From Paracraurococcus lichenis (GTDB lineage: Bacteria; Pseudomonadota; Alphaproteobacteria; Acetobacterales; Acetobacteraceae): 51,812 nt of DNA. The position numbers were made by a program, and so were the translations under genes. Position 1 is the stretch's first letter. The number at the start of each line of letters is the position of its first letter. The notes under the pieces are model-generated. The model had not been told where the DNA came from and made no database searches. It was given only the letters and a program-made list of their open reading frames with translations. The stretch covers positions 1-51,812 of the forward strand of contig NZ_JAUTWS010000044.1 in the NCBI RefSeq assembly GCF_030657435.1, read 5' to 3'. Below are positions 8,087 through 16,854 of this stretch, in pieces.

Positions 8087-9628
8087 CTACCCGCCGACGG
8101 CGCCGCCCGCCGCGCGCACCAGGCCCAGCAGCGTCGTGCGCGGCGGCACGCCGGGCTGGAATTGCGGCCAGCGCGTGGCGGGCCGCTCGAAACTCGCCCC
8201 TGGCTCGGCGCCGGGGTGGCGCACGGCGGTGAACAGCACCTCGCCATCCGGCGTCAGCCCTGCCCCGCCGATCGAGCCGGCGCGCGGCGCGCCATAGATC
8301 GGCACCGGCACGCCGCGGCCCGGCCCATCCAGGTCGCAGGCATAGAGCCCTTCCGCCTGCGGCCCAACGCGCCCGCCGCGATCCGTGCCGATCCAGGCCC
8401 GGCCGCGCGCATCCACGGTCACCGTATCAGGGTTCTCCGGCCAGGCGCTGCCCGGCGGCAGGCCGGCGCGGCCGTAGCGCGCCTCGGCGCTGCGCGGATC
8501 GCCGGCGGCGAAGAGCAGCGCGGCGCCCGCCTCATCGGCGCCGTCGTCGCCCTTGTCGGCCGTCAGTTCGATGACATGCCCCGCCGGCCGCGCCGGACTG
8601 CCGTGGCAGGCCAGCAGCAGCCGCGGCCGCGTCGGGTCCAGCCCCAGCCCGGCCGGCGTGTCCAGCGGGCTGCCCCCCGCCTGCGCCGCCGCCGCGACCG
8701 GATCCGGCGCCCCCGCCGGCAGCGGCACCCAGGTGACGCGGTCATTCTCGAGGCGCGCGACCGCCATGGTCCCGGCATCCAGCGCATCCTCCGCCGTCGC
8801 CGGCCCGGCCGAGAGGAAGCGGAACAGGAATCCCCCGATACGGCGATCCGTGAGGTAGACCACCGCCCGCCCGTCGCGCGACAGCGTCGCCACCACGTCG
8901 CCATGCGCGAAGCGGCCGAGCGCCGTGCGCTTCACCGGCAGGGATTGCGGGTCGAAGGGGTCGAGTTCGACCACCCAGCCATAATCCGCGGGGCTGCCGA
9001 GGGGGATGCGGGCGAGCCAAGGCGCAGGGTCGCCCTCCGCCAGCAGCAGCGTGCCCCAGGGCGTGACGCAGCCGCCCGCGGGGCCCAGCACGCCGCGGGC
9101 GCTGCCGGCGGCGGTGGGACCGGAGACGCGGCAGAGCGTCCCGCCGGAGAGGCGGCGGCTCTGGAAGCCGCCATCCACCACCACCCAGCCGGCGCCCTGC
9201 TTCTCGATGTTCATCAGGGAGGCGCCCTGCATCGCCGCCGCCGCGGCGGGCTGGTCCCGCCCGCCGGGGAAGGCGAGCGCCGGGTCCACCCTCGGGTGCA
9301 CCACGGCGAGGACCGCGCGCGGGATGCCGTCGGCCGCCTGCTGCTGCGGCACGGCGATGCCGGCGATGCGGGCGTCCCAGCCGAATTGCGCGGCGGCGCC
9401 GTCCGGGTCCGGCCGCCGGGGGTCCCAGGCCGGCGCGTCGAAGGTCACGCGGTCGCCCCAGCGGACCAGCACGTCGCGCCGATAGCCGCGCGCCACCGTG
9501 TCGTCCTGCTTCACCGGCAGGGCCAGCGGATCGAGGTCGTTGCGGCGGATCTGGGCCTGCGCCAGGCCCGGCGCGGCCAGGAGCGGCGCCGTCAGCAGCA
9601 CGCGGCGCGTGGGTCCGGTTCCCGTCAT
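8087..9628 (-). CDS. PhoX-like protein (DUF839 family), Tat-type export signal
   Basis: A 513-aa exported protein of the PhoX/DUF839 family, whose best-known member is a calcium- and iron-dependent alkaline phosphatase. I chose the ATG at 9628, from which the N terminus reads TGPTRRVLLTAP and then a hydrophobic stretch ending LAQAQ. The twin arginine followed by leucines suggests Tat export, as for PhoX. Repeated family strings are seen: GGCVTPWGTLLLAEGD, DYGWVVELDPFDP, LGRFAHGDVVATLSRDGRAVVYL and AWPENPDTVTVDARGRAWIGTD. These fit a beta-propeller with metal-binding acids. Whether it is a phosphatase cannot be fixed from motifs alone. It diverges from the aminotransferase gene across 149 bp. 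No pho-box was identified. Confidence 0.8.
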   Translation of the reverse strand: MTGTGPTRRVLLTAPLLAAPGLAQAQIRRNDLDPLALPVKQDDTVARGYRRDVLVRWGDRVTFDAPAWDPRRPDPDGAAAQFGWDARIAGIAVPQQQAADGIPRAVLAVVHPRVDPALAFPGGRDQPAAAAAMQGASLMNIEKQGAGWVVVDGGFQSRRLSGGTLCRVSGPTAAGSARGVLGPAGGCVTPWGTLLLAEGDPAPWLARIPLGSPADYGWVVELDPFDPQSLPVKRTALGRFAHGDVVATLSRDGRAVVYLTDRRIGGFLFRFLSAGPATAEDALDAGTMAVARLENDRVTWVPLPAGAPDPVAAAAQAGGSPLDTPAGLGLDPTRPRLLLACHGSPARPAGHVIELTADKGDDGADEAGAALLFAAGDPRSAEARYGRAGLPPGSAWPENPDTVTVDARGRAWIGTDRGGRVGPQAEGLYACDLDGPGRGVPVPIYGAPRAGSIGGAGLTPDGEVLFTAVRHPGAEPGASFERPATRWPQFQPGVPPRTTLLGLVRAAGGAVGG

Positions 9629-9777
9629 GCGTGCATTCCCGTCTCGGCAGGCGTCCTCATGCCACCGTCCCCGGGCATGCGTCCATCCGGGGCCTTGCAA
9701 CAAGCGCGTGCAAGGCTTGGGCTGCCGCGCCATCCCTGGCAGACTGCCGATATCGAGACGCAGAAGGCCGGACACCC

Positions 9778-11172
9778 ATGACCCCGCCCCGCAATTCCAC
9801 CGCCGCCCGTGACATCGCCTATGCGCTGCACCCCTATACCGACCACAAGGCGCATCTGCAGAACGGGCCGATGGTGATCAGCCGCGGCAAGGGCGTGCGG
9901 GTCTATGACGACCAGGGCAAGGAATACATCGAGAGCGTCGCCGGCCTCTGGTGCGCCAGCCTCGGCTTCGACAACGAGCGGCTGGTGCAGGCGGCGGCGG
10001 CGCAGATGCGCAAGCTCCCCTTCTACCACGCCTTCACCGCCAAGTCGCACGAGCCGCTGGTCGACCTCTCGGAGATGCTGATCGAGCGGGCGCCCTCCCC
10101 GATGTCGAAGGTGTTCTTCGCCAATTCCGGATCCGAGGCGAACGACAGCGCCATCAAGATGATCTGGTACATGAACAACGCCATCGGCCGGCCGGAGAAG
10201 AAGAAGATCATCGCCCGGCTGAAGGGCTACCACGGCATCACGCTCGCCGCGGCCTCCCTCACCGGCCTGCCGGCGAACCACAAGCTCTTCGACCTGCCGC
10301 TGCCGGGCTTCCACCACGTCTCGACGCCGCACCACTACCACAACGCCAAGCCCGGCGAATCGGAGGAGGATTTCGCCACCCGCCTCGCCGAGGAGGTGGA
10401 GCAGAAGATCCTGGCCGAGGGGCCGGAGACGGTCGCCGCCTTCTGGGCGGAGCCGATCATGGGCGCCGGCGGCGTGATCCTGCCGCCCGCGACCTATTTC
10501 CCGAAGATCCAGGCCGTGCTGAAGAAGTACGACGTGCTCTTCGTCGCCGACGAGGTGATCTGCGGCTTCTGGCGCACCGGCAATTACTGGGGCAGCCAGA
10601 CGCTCGGCATCCAGCCGGACATCCTGGTCTGCGCCAAGGCGCTCAGCGCCTCCTACCTGCCGATCTCGGCCGTCATGGTCAGCGAGCAGGTCTTCCAGGG
10701 CATCGCCGAGGGCTCGTCCACCATCGGCACCTGGGGCCATGGCTTCACCTATTCCGGCCATCCCGTGCCGGCGGCCGTGGCGATCGAGACGCTGAAGATC
10801 TATGACGAGATGGATATCGGCACCCATGTGAAGCGCGTCGGCGCCCACATGCAGAAGGCGCTGCGGGAGCGCTTCGCCGAGCACCCGATGGTCGGCGAGG
10901 TGCGCGGCACCGGACTGATCGCCGGCGTCGAGCTGGTGGCCGACAAGGGTGCGGCGAAGAATTTCGACCCGGCGAAGAAGGTCGGCGCGCGGCTCTCGAA
11001 GCTCGGCGAGAAGCATGGCGTCATCATGCGGGCCATGGTGAACGACAGCATGGGCTTCTCGCCGCCGCTCATCATCTCCGAGGCCGAGATCGACGAGATG
11101 CTCGACCGCGTCGGCCGCGCCCTGGACGAGCTCTCGGTCGAGCTGCGGCGCGAGGCCATCGCGCCGGTTTGA
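9778..11172 (+). CDS. Class III PLP-dependent aminotransferase (omega-aminotransferase type)
   Basis: A 464-aa fold-type I PLP enzyme of class III, which moves an amino group from an omega-amino acid, amine or similar donor to an alpha-keto acid such as pyruvate. The PLP phosphate region FFANSGSEANDSAIKM is near 113-128, the GYHG element near 147-150 and the acidic VADEVICGFWRTG near 256-268. The Schiff-base lysine is in CAKALSASYLPIS near 284. The length is normal for the family. The start is the ATG at 9778; longer in-frame starts upstream lack a ribosome site, while AAGG lies about ten bases before this one. The substrate is not readable. The O-antigen-ligase-like gene begins at its stop codon, so the two are probably co-transcribed. 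Confidence 0.9.
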   Translation: MTPPRNSTAARDIAYALHPYTDHKAHLQNGPMVISRGKGVRVYDDQGKEYIESVAGLWCASLGFDNERLVQAAAAQMRKLPFYHAFTAKSHEPLVDLSEMLIERAPSPMSKVFFANSGSEANDSAIKMIWYMNNAIGRPEKKKIIARLKGYHGITLAAASLTGLPANHKLFDLPLPGFHHVSTPHHYHNAKPGESEEDFATRLAEEVEQKILAEGPETVAAFWAEPIMGAGGVILPPATYFPKIQAVLKKYDVLFVADEVICGFWRTGNYWGSQTLGIQPDILVCAKALSASYLPISAVMVSEQVFQGIAEGSSTIGTWGHGFTYSGHPVPAAVAIETLKIYDEMDIGTHVKRVGAHMQKALRERFAEHPMVGEVRGTGLIAGVELVADKGAAKNFDPAKKVGARLSKLGEKHGVIMRAMVNDSMGFSPPLIISEAEIDEMLDRVGRALDELSVELRREAIAPV

Positions 11173-11174
11173 CG

Positions 11175-12470
11175 ATGGTGGCCGCGCCGGTCCACAGGGG
11201 GCCCTCCTCCCTGGACCCGGTGCGGCCCTCCATGCAGACCACCCTTCCCCTCCCGGCGCGGCGGATCGCCGCGCCGAGCCTGCCGCTCGCCGTGGCGCTG
11301 GCCATCGCGCCGACCGCCGGCGTGCTGCAATCCAAGGCCCTGGCGCCGATCGCCACCGTCGCGCTGCTGCTCTGCGTGGTGTCCCATTGGCGGCGGGAGG
11401 GCACCTGGCCCTGGCCGCGCGGCCCGCTGGCCTGGGTGGCGCTGGCGCTGTTCGGCTGGGGCGCGATGACGGCCCTCTGGGCGCTCGAGCCGCTGCGGGC
11501 GCTCGGCACCTCGCTCCAGATCGGCGGCTTCGTCGCCCTCGGCGCCGCCGCGGCGCGGGCCGTCGCGCTGGATGAGGAGGCGGCGAAGCGCCGGCTACTG
11601 CTGGCGGCGACCGGGGGGCTCGTCGCCGGCCTGGCGCTGGCCGCGGCGGATGCGGCGAGCGGCAATGCCATCCGCGCCGCGGTGCGCGGCCTCCGGGAGG
11701 TCCCGCCGCAACTCGCCTTCGGCCTGAAGCCGGCGGCCTCCGCCATGGGGCTCTGGCTGCCGCTGGTGGCGGCGGCCGGGCTGGCGCGCTGGGTCCGGGC
11801 GCTGGTGCTGACGGCGGGCGCGGCGGTGCTGGTGCTGCTGCCGGGCGAATCGGCGAAGCTCGCGGTACTGGCCGGCGGCGCGGCGGGCGGCTTGGCGCTG
11901 CTGGCGCCGCGCTGGACGCCGCGGCTGCTGGGGGCGGGGCTGGCCGTTGCCATCCTCGCCATGCCGGCGGTGCTGGGGCCCGTGCTGGCGCGCGGCGTCC
12001 CGGCGGACGGCCTCGCGCCCTCGGCCGCGCATCGCCTGCTGATCTGGGATTTTGTGAGTGACCGCATCGCGGAGCGACCGGTCTTCGGCTGGGGGATGGA
12101 GGCGAGCCGCGCCATCCCGGGGCACGGCGAGCATGCGACGCCGGCGATGCTGGAGCGGTTCCGGCTGGGCGGACAAGCCGCCCCCCCCTGGCTGCCGGCG
12201 GCCGAGCTGCTGCCACTGCACCCACACAACCTGGCGTTGCAGCTCTGGCTGGAGCTCGGCCTGCCGGGGGCGTTGCTGGGCGCGGCGCTGGCGCTGCTGC
12301 TCGGCCTCGCCGCGGCGCGCGCCGCCCGCCCGGCGGTGGCGACCGCCGTGCTAGCGGCGGGCAGCGTGACGGCGATGCTGAGCTTCGGCGCCTGGCAGGA
12401 ATGGTGGGTCGGGGCGGAACTGCTGGCGCTGGCGGCGGTCGCGGCCGTGCCGCCGCGGATGGCCGGCTGA
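11175..12470 (+). CDS. O-antigen ligase / Wzy-like polytopic membrane protein
   Basis: A 431-aa integral membrane protein with about ten hydrophobic segments and a large loop, the pattern of the Wzy_C / O-antigen ligase family that transfers polysaccharide onto lipid or glycan acceptors at the periplasmic face. The diagnostic segment is near the C-terminal third: HRLLIWDFVSDRIAERP, FGWGMEASRAIPGHGE, and then the loop ending LLPLHPHNLALQLWLELG, where the PHN motif and following helix are conserved. The start is uncertain. A TTG at 11169 overlaps the previous stop, an ATG lies at 11175 and another ATG at 11232; none has a strong ribosome site. No glycosyltransferase cluster surrounds it. Confidence 0.78.
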   Translation: MVAAPVHRGPSSLDPVRPSMQTTLPLPARRIAAPSLPLAVALAIAPTAGVLQSKALAPIATVALLLCVVSHWRREGTWPWPRGPLAWVALALFGWGAMTALWALEPLRALGTSLQIGGFVALGAAAARAVALDEEAAKRRLLLAATGGLVAGLALAAADAASGNAIRAAVRGLREVPPQLAFGLKPAASAMGLWLPLVAAAGLARWVRALVLTAGAAVLVLLPGESAKLAVLAGGAAGGLALLAPRWTPRLLGAGLAVAILAMPAVLGPVLARGVPADGLAPSAAHRLLIWDFVSDRIAERPVFGWGMEASRAIPGHGEHATPAMLERFRLGGQAAPPWLPAAELLPLHPHNLALQLWLELGLPGALLGAALALLLGLAAARAARPAVATAVLAAGSVTAMLSFGAWQEWWVGAELLALAAVAAVPPRMAG

Positions 12471-12479
12471 CCGACTCCC

Positions 12480-12495
12480 CCCCGCCCGGGCGGGG
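12480..12495. terminator. GC palindrome between convergent genes
   Basis: A perfect 16-nt palindrome (CCCCGCCC / GGGCGGGG) fills the gap between the stops at 12470 and 12496. It could act as a terminator for both directions, although there is no T-tract and the loop would need to open a few pairs. Confidence 0.35.
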
Positions 12496-13569
12496 CTACC
12501 GCGCCCGGGCGATGCAGAACTCGACGATGTCGGCCAGGGCGCGCTTCTCCGCGCTCTCGGGGAAGCCGGCCAGCGCCGCGAGCGCCTGGTCGCCATAGAC
12601 CCGCGCCCGCTCCACCGTGTCGCGCAGCGCGCCGTGGCGCTCCATCAGGCGCTGCGCCTCGGCGAGGTCCTCGGGCTGCTGCGCACGGTCCTCGATCGTG
12701 CGGCGCCAGAAGACGCGCTCCGCTTCCGTCCCGCGCTCGAAGGCCAGCAGCACCGGCAGGGTGATCTTGCCCTCGCGGAAATCGTCGCCGACCGTCTTGC
12801 CGAGTTGCTCCTGCGCCGCCGAGTAGTCCAGCGCATCGTCCACGAGCTGGAAGGCGGTGCCGAGCGCGCGGCCATAGGTGTCGAGCGCCGCTTCCTCCGC
12901 CACCGCGCGGTCCGCCACGACGGCGCCGATGCGCGTCGCCGCGGCGAACAGCGCCGCGGTCTTGCCCTCGATCACCTGCAGGTACTGGGCTTCCGTCGTC
13001 GTGGTGTCGTTCTGGATGACGAGCTGCAGCACTTCGCCTTCCGCGATGGTCGCCGAGGCTGCGGAGAGGATGGCCAGCACCGTCAGCGAGCCGTCCTGCA
13101 CCATCAGCTCGAAGGCGCGGGCGAAGAGGAAGTCGCCGACCAGCACGCTCGGCTTGTTGCCGAACAGCGCATTGGCGCTGGCCTGGCCGCGGCGCAGCGC
13201 GCTCTCGTCCACCACGTCGTCGTGCAGCAGGGTCGCGGTGTGGATGAACTCCACGCAGGCCGCCAGCGCGACATGGCGCGGCCCGCGATAGCCGCAGAGC
13301 CGCGCCGCCGCGAGCGTCAGCAGTGGCCGCAGCCGCTTGCCGCCGGCCGCGACGATATGCGCCGCGAGTTGCGGGATCAGCGCCACCGGGCTCTGCATCT
13401 TCTCGACGATGAGCCGGTTGCAGGCCTCGAGGTCGTCGCGCACGAGGGCGGTGAGCGCCGTCAGCGCATCCTCACCGCGGGACGCGGCTTCCATCATCGG
13501 CGACGCATCCATCATCGCGCCCGCATCCGCGTCCACGTCTCTTGACCCGTGCATAGGGGGCGGCACCAT
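12496..13569 (-). CDS. ispB: Polyprenyl (octaprenyl/decaprenyl-type) diphosphate synthase
   Basis: A 357-aa trans-isoprenyl diphosphate synthase that adds isopentenyl units to make the long side chain of ubiquinone. The two aspartate-rich magnesium sites are clear: LLHDDVVD near 114-121 and QLVDDALDY near 241-249. GGKRLRP is at 76-82. The chain length (C40 or C50) is not decided by the sequence; alphaproteobacteria usually make Q10, so decaprenyl is likely. The ATG at 13569 is chosen because GGGAG (13581-13577) lies seven bases upstream; an ATG at 13554 and others follow within a variable acidic leader. It is divergent from the DUF2007 gene across about 50 bp. Confidence 0.88.
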   Translation of the reverse strand: MVPPPMHGSRDVDADAGAMMDASPMMEAASRGEDALTALTALVRDDLEACNRLIVEKMQSPVALIPQLAAHIVAAGGKRLRPLLTLAAARLCGYRGPRHVALAACVEFIHTATLLHDDVVDESALRRGQASANALFGNKPSVLVGDFLFARAFELMVQDGSLTVLAILSAASATIAEGEVLQLVIQNDTTTTEAQYLQVIEGKTAALFAAATRIGAVVADRAVAEEAALDTYGRALGTAFQLVDDALDYSAAQEQLGKTVGDDFREGKITLPVLLAFERGTEAERVFWRRTIEDRAQQPEDLAEAQRLMERHGALRDTVERARVYGDQALAALAGFPESAEKRALADIVEFCIARAR

Positions 13570-13622
13570 AACGACGCTCCCACATGGCGGCAAGCGCAGG
13601 GAAAACAAGGAGTTCGCACCGG

Positions 13623-13835
13623 ATGCGCGTCGTCGCCGAGAGCACGGACCCCGTGCGTATCAGTTTCCTACTGGCGCTGCTGCGGGATGCGGGCCTGCCC
13701 TGCATCGTGCTGGATGCGCATATCAGCGCGGTGGAGGGCGGCATCGGCGCCTTCCCGCGCCGGATCGCGGTGGCGGCGGAGGACCTGGCCCAGGCCCGCC
13801 GCGTGCTGCGCGAGGCCGGCGAGGCGGAGGCGTGA
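13623..13835 (+). CDS. DUF2007-type small protein
   Basis: A 70-aa soluble protein resembling the DUF2007 family of putative signal-transducing proteins, which have a ferredoxin-like beta-alpha-beta fold. The pattern seen is VAESTDPVRISFLLALLRDAG, then PCIVLDAHISAVEGGIGAFPRRIAV and AEDLAQARRVLREAG, matching that family. The ATG at 13623 has AAGGAG about 11 bases upstream. Its stop overlaps the GTG start of the methyltransferase gene (GTGA), so the two are translationally coupled, an arrangement I recall from other alphaproteobacteria. The function is unknown. Confidence 0.8.
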   Translation: MRVVAESTDPVRISFLLALLRDAGLPCIVLDAHISAVEGGIGAFPRRIAVAAEDLAQARRVLREAGEAEA

Positions 13836-14581
13836 GCGACCCGCCCGAGGCCCTGGCGGCGCCGACCGAGGACCGGCTGCTGGGCGGGCGGGTGCGGCTG
13901 CGCCAGCCCCGGCGCGGGCTGCGGGCGGGGCTCGATGCCGTGCTGCTCGCTGCCGGGGTGCCGGCGAAGCCCGGTCAGCGCGTGCTGGAAGCCGGCTGCG
14001 GCAGCGGCGCCGGCTTCCTCTGCCTGGCGGCGCGGGTGCCGGGGCTGACGATCCTGGCGGTGGAACGCGACCCCGGCCTTGCCGCCCTGGCGCGGGAGAA
14101 TGCGGCGCTGAACGGCCTCGAAGGCCAAGTGGAGGTGATCGAGGCCGATGTGCGCGACCTGGCGCTCGCCCGCCGCCTGCCGCCGGTGGACCACGCCTTC
14201 GCCAACCCGCCCTACTGGCCCGGCGGGACCGCCCCGCCCGAGGCGCTGCGGCGCGCCGCGACGCATGAGGAGGCGAGCCTCTTGGACTGGGCGCGCTTCC
14301 TGGCCGCGCCGCTGCTGCGCCGCGGCAGCCTCGGCCTGATCCTGCCGGCGGCGCGGCTGGAGGCGGGGATGGCGGCACTGGCCGGGGCCGGCTGCGGCGG
14401 CGTGCGGCTGCTGCCGGTCTGGCCGCGCGCCGGCCTGGCGGCGAAGCGGGTGCTGCTGCAGGGCCGGCGGGAGGGCCGCGGCCCGGCCCGGGTGGAGCCG
14501 GGCCTCGTGGTGCATGAGGGCGAGGGGTTCAGCGCGGCGGCGGAGGCGGTCCTGCGCGACGCCGCCGCGCTGCCGGGCTGA
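13832..14581 (+). CDS. TrmN6-like class I SAM-dependent N6-adenine methyltransferase
   Basis: A 249-aa methyltransferase. SAM motif I is LEAGCGSGAG (52-61), the acidic end of strand 2 is VERDP (78-82), and the catalytic NPPY tetrapeptide is at 125-128, which marks amino-methyltransferases acting on adenine or glutamine nitrogen. The short length and the opening RLLGGRVRLRQPRRGLRAGLDAVLL resemble TrmN6/YfiC, which methylates A37 of tRNA-Val. Family assignment is good; the exact substrate is inferred. It starts at a GTG overlapping the DUF2007 stop. No separate target-recognition domain is present, as expected for an RNA enzyme of this type. Confidence 0.85.
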   Translation: MSDPPEALAAPTEDRLLGGRVRLRQPRRGLRAGLDAVLLAAGVPAKPGQRVLEAGCGSGAGFLCLAARVPGLTILAVERDPGLAALARENAALNGLEGQVEVIEADVRDLALARRLPPVDHAFANPPYWPGGTAPPEALRRAATHEEASLLDWARFLAAPLLRRGSLGLILPAARLEAGMAALAGAGCGGVRLLPVWPRAGLAAKRVLLQGRREGRGPARVEPGLVVHEGEGFSAAAEAVLRDAAALPG

Positions 14582-14589
14582 GCGGCGGC

Positions 14590-14871
14590 TCAGCTATCCT
14601 GGCTCTCGGGGTGCCGCAGGTACCAGAGGCGCTCATGCGCCGCGACCAGGCTCTCCATGTTCTTCCGCCGGTTGGTGTCCGGCGAGACCGCGCGGCGCGT
14701 CAGCATCATCTCGAGGATGCGGAGAAGCTGCTCGGCGACCTCGTAGTCCCCCTGGTCGCAGGCGTGGTGGAAGGCGATCAGGATCTTGTCGGAAAGTCGC
14801 CGGCTGTGCCGCGGGGCGGGGCCGCGTGCACCGTCCCGGGGCCCCTCCTGATCCGGAACCTCATCCACCAT
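14590..14871 (-). CDS. Conserved hypothetical protein (helical)
   Basis: A 93-aa protein with a charged leader of about 25 residues followed by a helical pair: LSDKILIAFHHACDQGDYEVAEQLLRILEMMLTRR, then MESLVAAHERLWYLRHPE. The first helix looks like a single TPR-type hairpin. I recall similar short proteins in Rhodospirillales genomes, with no assigned role. The start ATG is at 14871; upstream is about 95 bp of noncoding sequence with a short A/T-rich stretch that may hold its promoter. It converges on the methyltransferase gene eight bases away. Confidence 0.75.
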   Translation of the reverse strand: MVDEVPDQEGPRDGARGPAPRHSRRLSDKILIAFHHACDQGDYEVAEQLLRILEMMLTRRAVSPDTNRRKNMESLVAAHERLWYLRHPESQDS

Positions 14872-14966
14872 AATGCTCGTCTCCAGGACCTGCGCGGCGC
14901 CGGCCGGCAGCCGAAGTTATGACACAAAAAGACACTCGAACCTACTGCGACGGGATTCCGCTCAGG

Positions 14967-15665
14967 CTAGCTGGTGCGCCCGGCCGGCGCGCGGAGCTGC
15001 GCGGCGACCGCGGCGGCGATGTCCTCCGGCTTGGTCTCGGGGCGGAAGAGCGCCCGCACCCGCGCATCCGGGCCGACCAGGTAGATGAAGCTCGAATGGT
15101 CCATCAGGTAGTCGGTCATGTCCGGCCGCTGCACGCGGGCGTAGTAGACGCGGTAGCGCCGCGCCACCTCCGCGACCTGCTCGGGCGTCCCCGTCAGGCC
15201 CTGCATGCGGGGATGGAAGCGGGCGACGTAGTCGGCCAGCGCCGCCGGGGTGTCCCGCTGCGGGTCGACCGAGATGAAGACCGGCGTGACGCGCTCGCCC
15301 GCCGGGCCCATGGCATCCAGCGCCGCCGCCATGGTGCCGAGTTCGGTCGGGCAGACATCGGGGCAGAAGGCATAGCCGAAATAGACCAGCATCCAGCGGT
15401 CGGCATAGTCGCGCTCGGTCACCGCGCGGCCGGACTGGTCGGTCAGGCTGAAGGGGCCGCCGAGCGCCATCCCTTGCGGCAACTGGATGCCGCCGGCGGC
15501 CGGCATGGGCATCTGGCCACCGAAGACCTGGGTGAGGCGGGCGGCGAAGGCCTCGCCCAGCCCCTCATCCGGCGCGCGGGTGACCCAGGCAAAGGCCCAG
15601 ACGCCGCCGAGCAGGACGACCAGCAGCAGGGCGAAGACGCGCATGATCCTCAGCATGGGCCTCAT
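14967..15665 (-). CDS. SCO1/SenC family copper chaperone
   Basis: A 232-aa membrane-anchored thioredoxin-fold protein that delivers copper to the CuA site of cytochrome c oxidase or acts as a thiol reductase there. One N-terminal transmembrane anchor spans about 7-28. The copper ligands are visible: CPDVC at 101-105 in FGYAFCPDVCPTELG, and His190 in YLMDHSSFIYLVGPD. The VFISVDPQRDTP segment near 129-140 is also typical. It is slightly longer than average because of an Ala/Pro-rich linker after the anchor. No oxidase genes are nearby, so it acts on targets encoded elsewhere. Several in-frame ATGs (15665, 15656, 15644) could be the start. Confidence 0.9.
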   Translation of the reverse strand: MRPMLRIMRVFALLLVVLLGGVWAFAWVTRAPDEGLGEAFAARLTQVFGGQMPMPAAGGIQLPQGMALGGPFSLTDQSGRAVTERDYADRWMLVYFGYAFCPDVCPTELGTMAAALDAMGPAGERVTPVFISVDPQRDTPAALADYVARFHPRMQGLTGTPEQVAEVARRYRVYYARVQRPDMTDYLMDHSSFIYLVGPDARVRALFRPETKPEDIAAAVAAQLRAPAGRTS

Positions 15666-15781
15666 GTAGCGCCCGGCCGGGCGCGCGGCCAGCGCCGCGG
15701 CCCCGGGAATCCGGATGCGACGCGCATCCGTTGCGCGGCCGGGACGCGGCCCATCCCCGAACCCGCCGCGTCCGAGCCGCC

Positions 15782-15801
15782 GCCGGGCCTGGGAGCCCGG
15801 C
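15782..15801 (-). terminator. Hairpin after nrdB
   Basis: A 7-bp perfect stem (GCCGGGC / GCCCGGC) with a 6-nt loop begins 13 bases after the nrdB stop. It has no clear T-tract. The position supports a terminator for the minus-strand nrdB transcript. Confidence 0.4.
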
Positions 15802-15813
15802 CGTCGTCACGTG

Positions 15814-16854
15814 TCAGTGCGCGGCCAGATCCTCGGAGGACCAGTTCTCGCCGATGCTCGGGGCCCAGACATCCTCCCAGGATCCGGTCGTGCTCGCGCG
15901 GGAGTACTCGGTCGCCCGGTTCTCGAAGAAATTGGTGTGCTCGATGGCGTTCAGCATCTCGTCCAGCCAGGGCAGCGGGTTCTTCTCGATGTTGTAATGG
16001 GGATCGAGGCCGAGCTGCTGCAGCCGCCGGTCGGCGATGAAGCGGATGTAGCGCTTGGTCTGCTCGGCATCGAGGCCCTCGACCCCGCCCAGCTCGAAGG
16101 CCAGGTCGATGAAGGCGTCCTCGTGCTCGACGATCGTGGCGCAGATCTCGACGATCTCCCGCTTCAGGTCCTCCGTCCAGATCTCCGGGTTCTCCTGCAC
16201 GAAGGTGCGGAACAGCCGGATGATGGACAGGCAGTGCAGCGTCTCGTCCCGCACCGACCAGGAGACGATCTGGCCCATCCCCTTCATCTTGTTGAAACGC
16301 GGGAAGTTCATGAGGATGGCGAAGGAGGCGAAGAGCTGCAGCCCCTCGGTGAAGGCGCCGAAGGCGGCCAGCGTCTTGGCGATCTCGGTCCTGTTGGCGA
16401 CCGAGAAGTTTTGCATGTAGTCGAACTTGTCCTTCATCTCCTTGTACTTGAGGAAGGCGGTGTACTCGATCTCCGGCATCCCCACCGTGTCGAGCAGGTG
16501 GGAATAGGCCGCGATGTGGATCGTCTCGATGTTGCTGAAGGCGCTCAGCATCATGAGCACTTCCGTCGGCTTGAACACCTGGGAGTAGTGCTTCATGTAG
16601 CAGTTGTTCACCTCGACATCCGCCTGGGTGAAGAAGCGGAAGATCTGCGTCAGCAGGTTCTTCTCGGAGGCCGTCAGGTTCTTCTGCCAGTCCTTGACGT
16701 CGTCGGCGAGCGGCACCTCCTCCGGCAGCCAGTGCACGCGCTGCTGCGTCAGCCAGGCATCATAGGCCCAGGGGTAGCGGAAGGGCTTGTAGACCGGATT
16801 CGCGGTCAGCAGGTCGAAGCGCGGCGGGGTGCCATTGGGCAGGCCGTCAGGCAT
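15814..16854 (-). CDS. nrdB: Ribonucleoside-diphosphate reductase subunit beta (class I)
   Basis: A 346-aa small subunit that houses the di-iron/tyrosyl-radical cofactor needed to reduce ribonucleotides to deoxyribonucleotides. All metal ligands of the class I family can be placed: Asp79, Glu110 and His113 (in NIETIHIAAY), Glu170, Glu204 and His207 (in RDETLH). The radical tyrosine is Tyr117. The C-terminal tail that docks on NrdA is acidic (ENWSSEDLAAH). The usual partner nrdA is not adjacent: about 460 bp of apparently noncoding sequence lies upstream and then the hydroxylase operon begins on the other strand. No NrdR box was recognised upstream. Confidence 0.95.
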   Translation of the reverse strand: MPDGLPNGTPPRFDLLTANPVYKPFRYPWAYDAWLTQQRVHWLPEEVPLADDVKDWQKNLTASEKNLLTQIFRFFTQADVEVNNCYMKHYSQVFKPTEVLMMLSAFSNIETIHIAAYSHLLDTVGMPEIEYTAFLKYKEMKDKFDYMQNFSVANRTEIAKTLAAFGAFTEGLQLFASFAILMNFPRFNKMKGMGQIVSWSVRDETLHCLSIIRLFRTFVQENPEIWTEDLKREIVEICATIVEHEDAFIDLAFELGGVEGLDAEQTKRYIRFIADRRLQQLGLDPHYNIEKNPLPWLDEMLNAIEHTNFFENRATEYSRASTTGSWEDVWAPSIGENWSSEDLAAH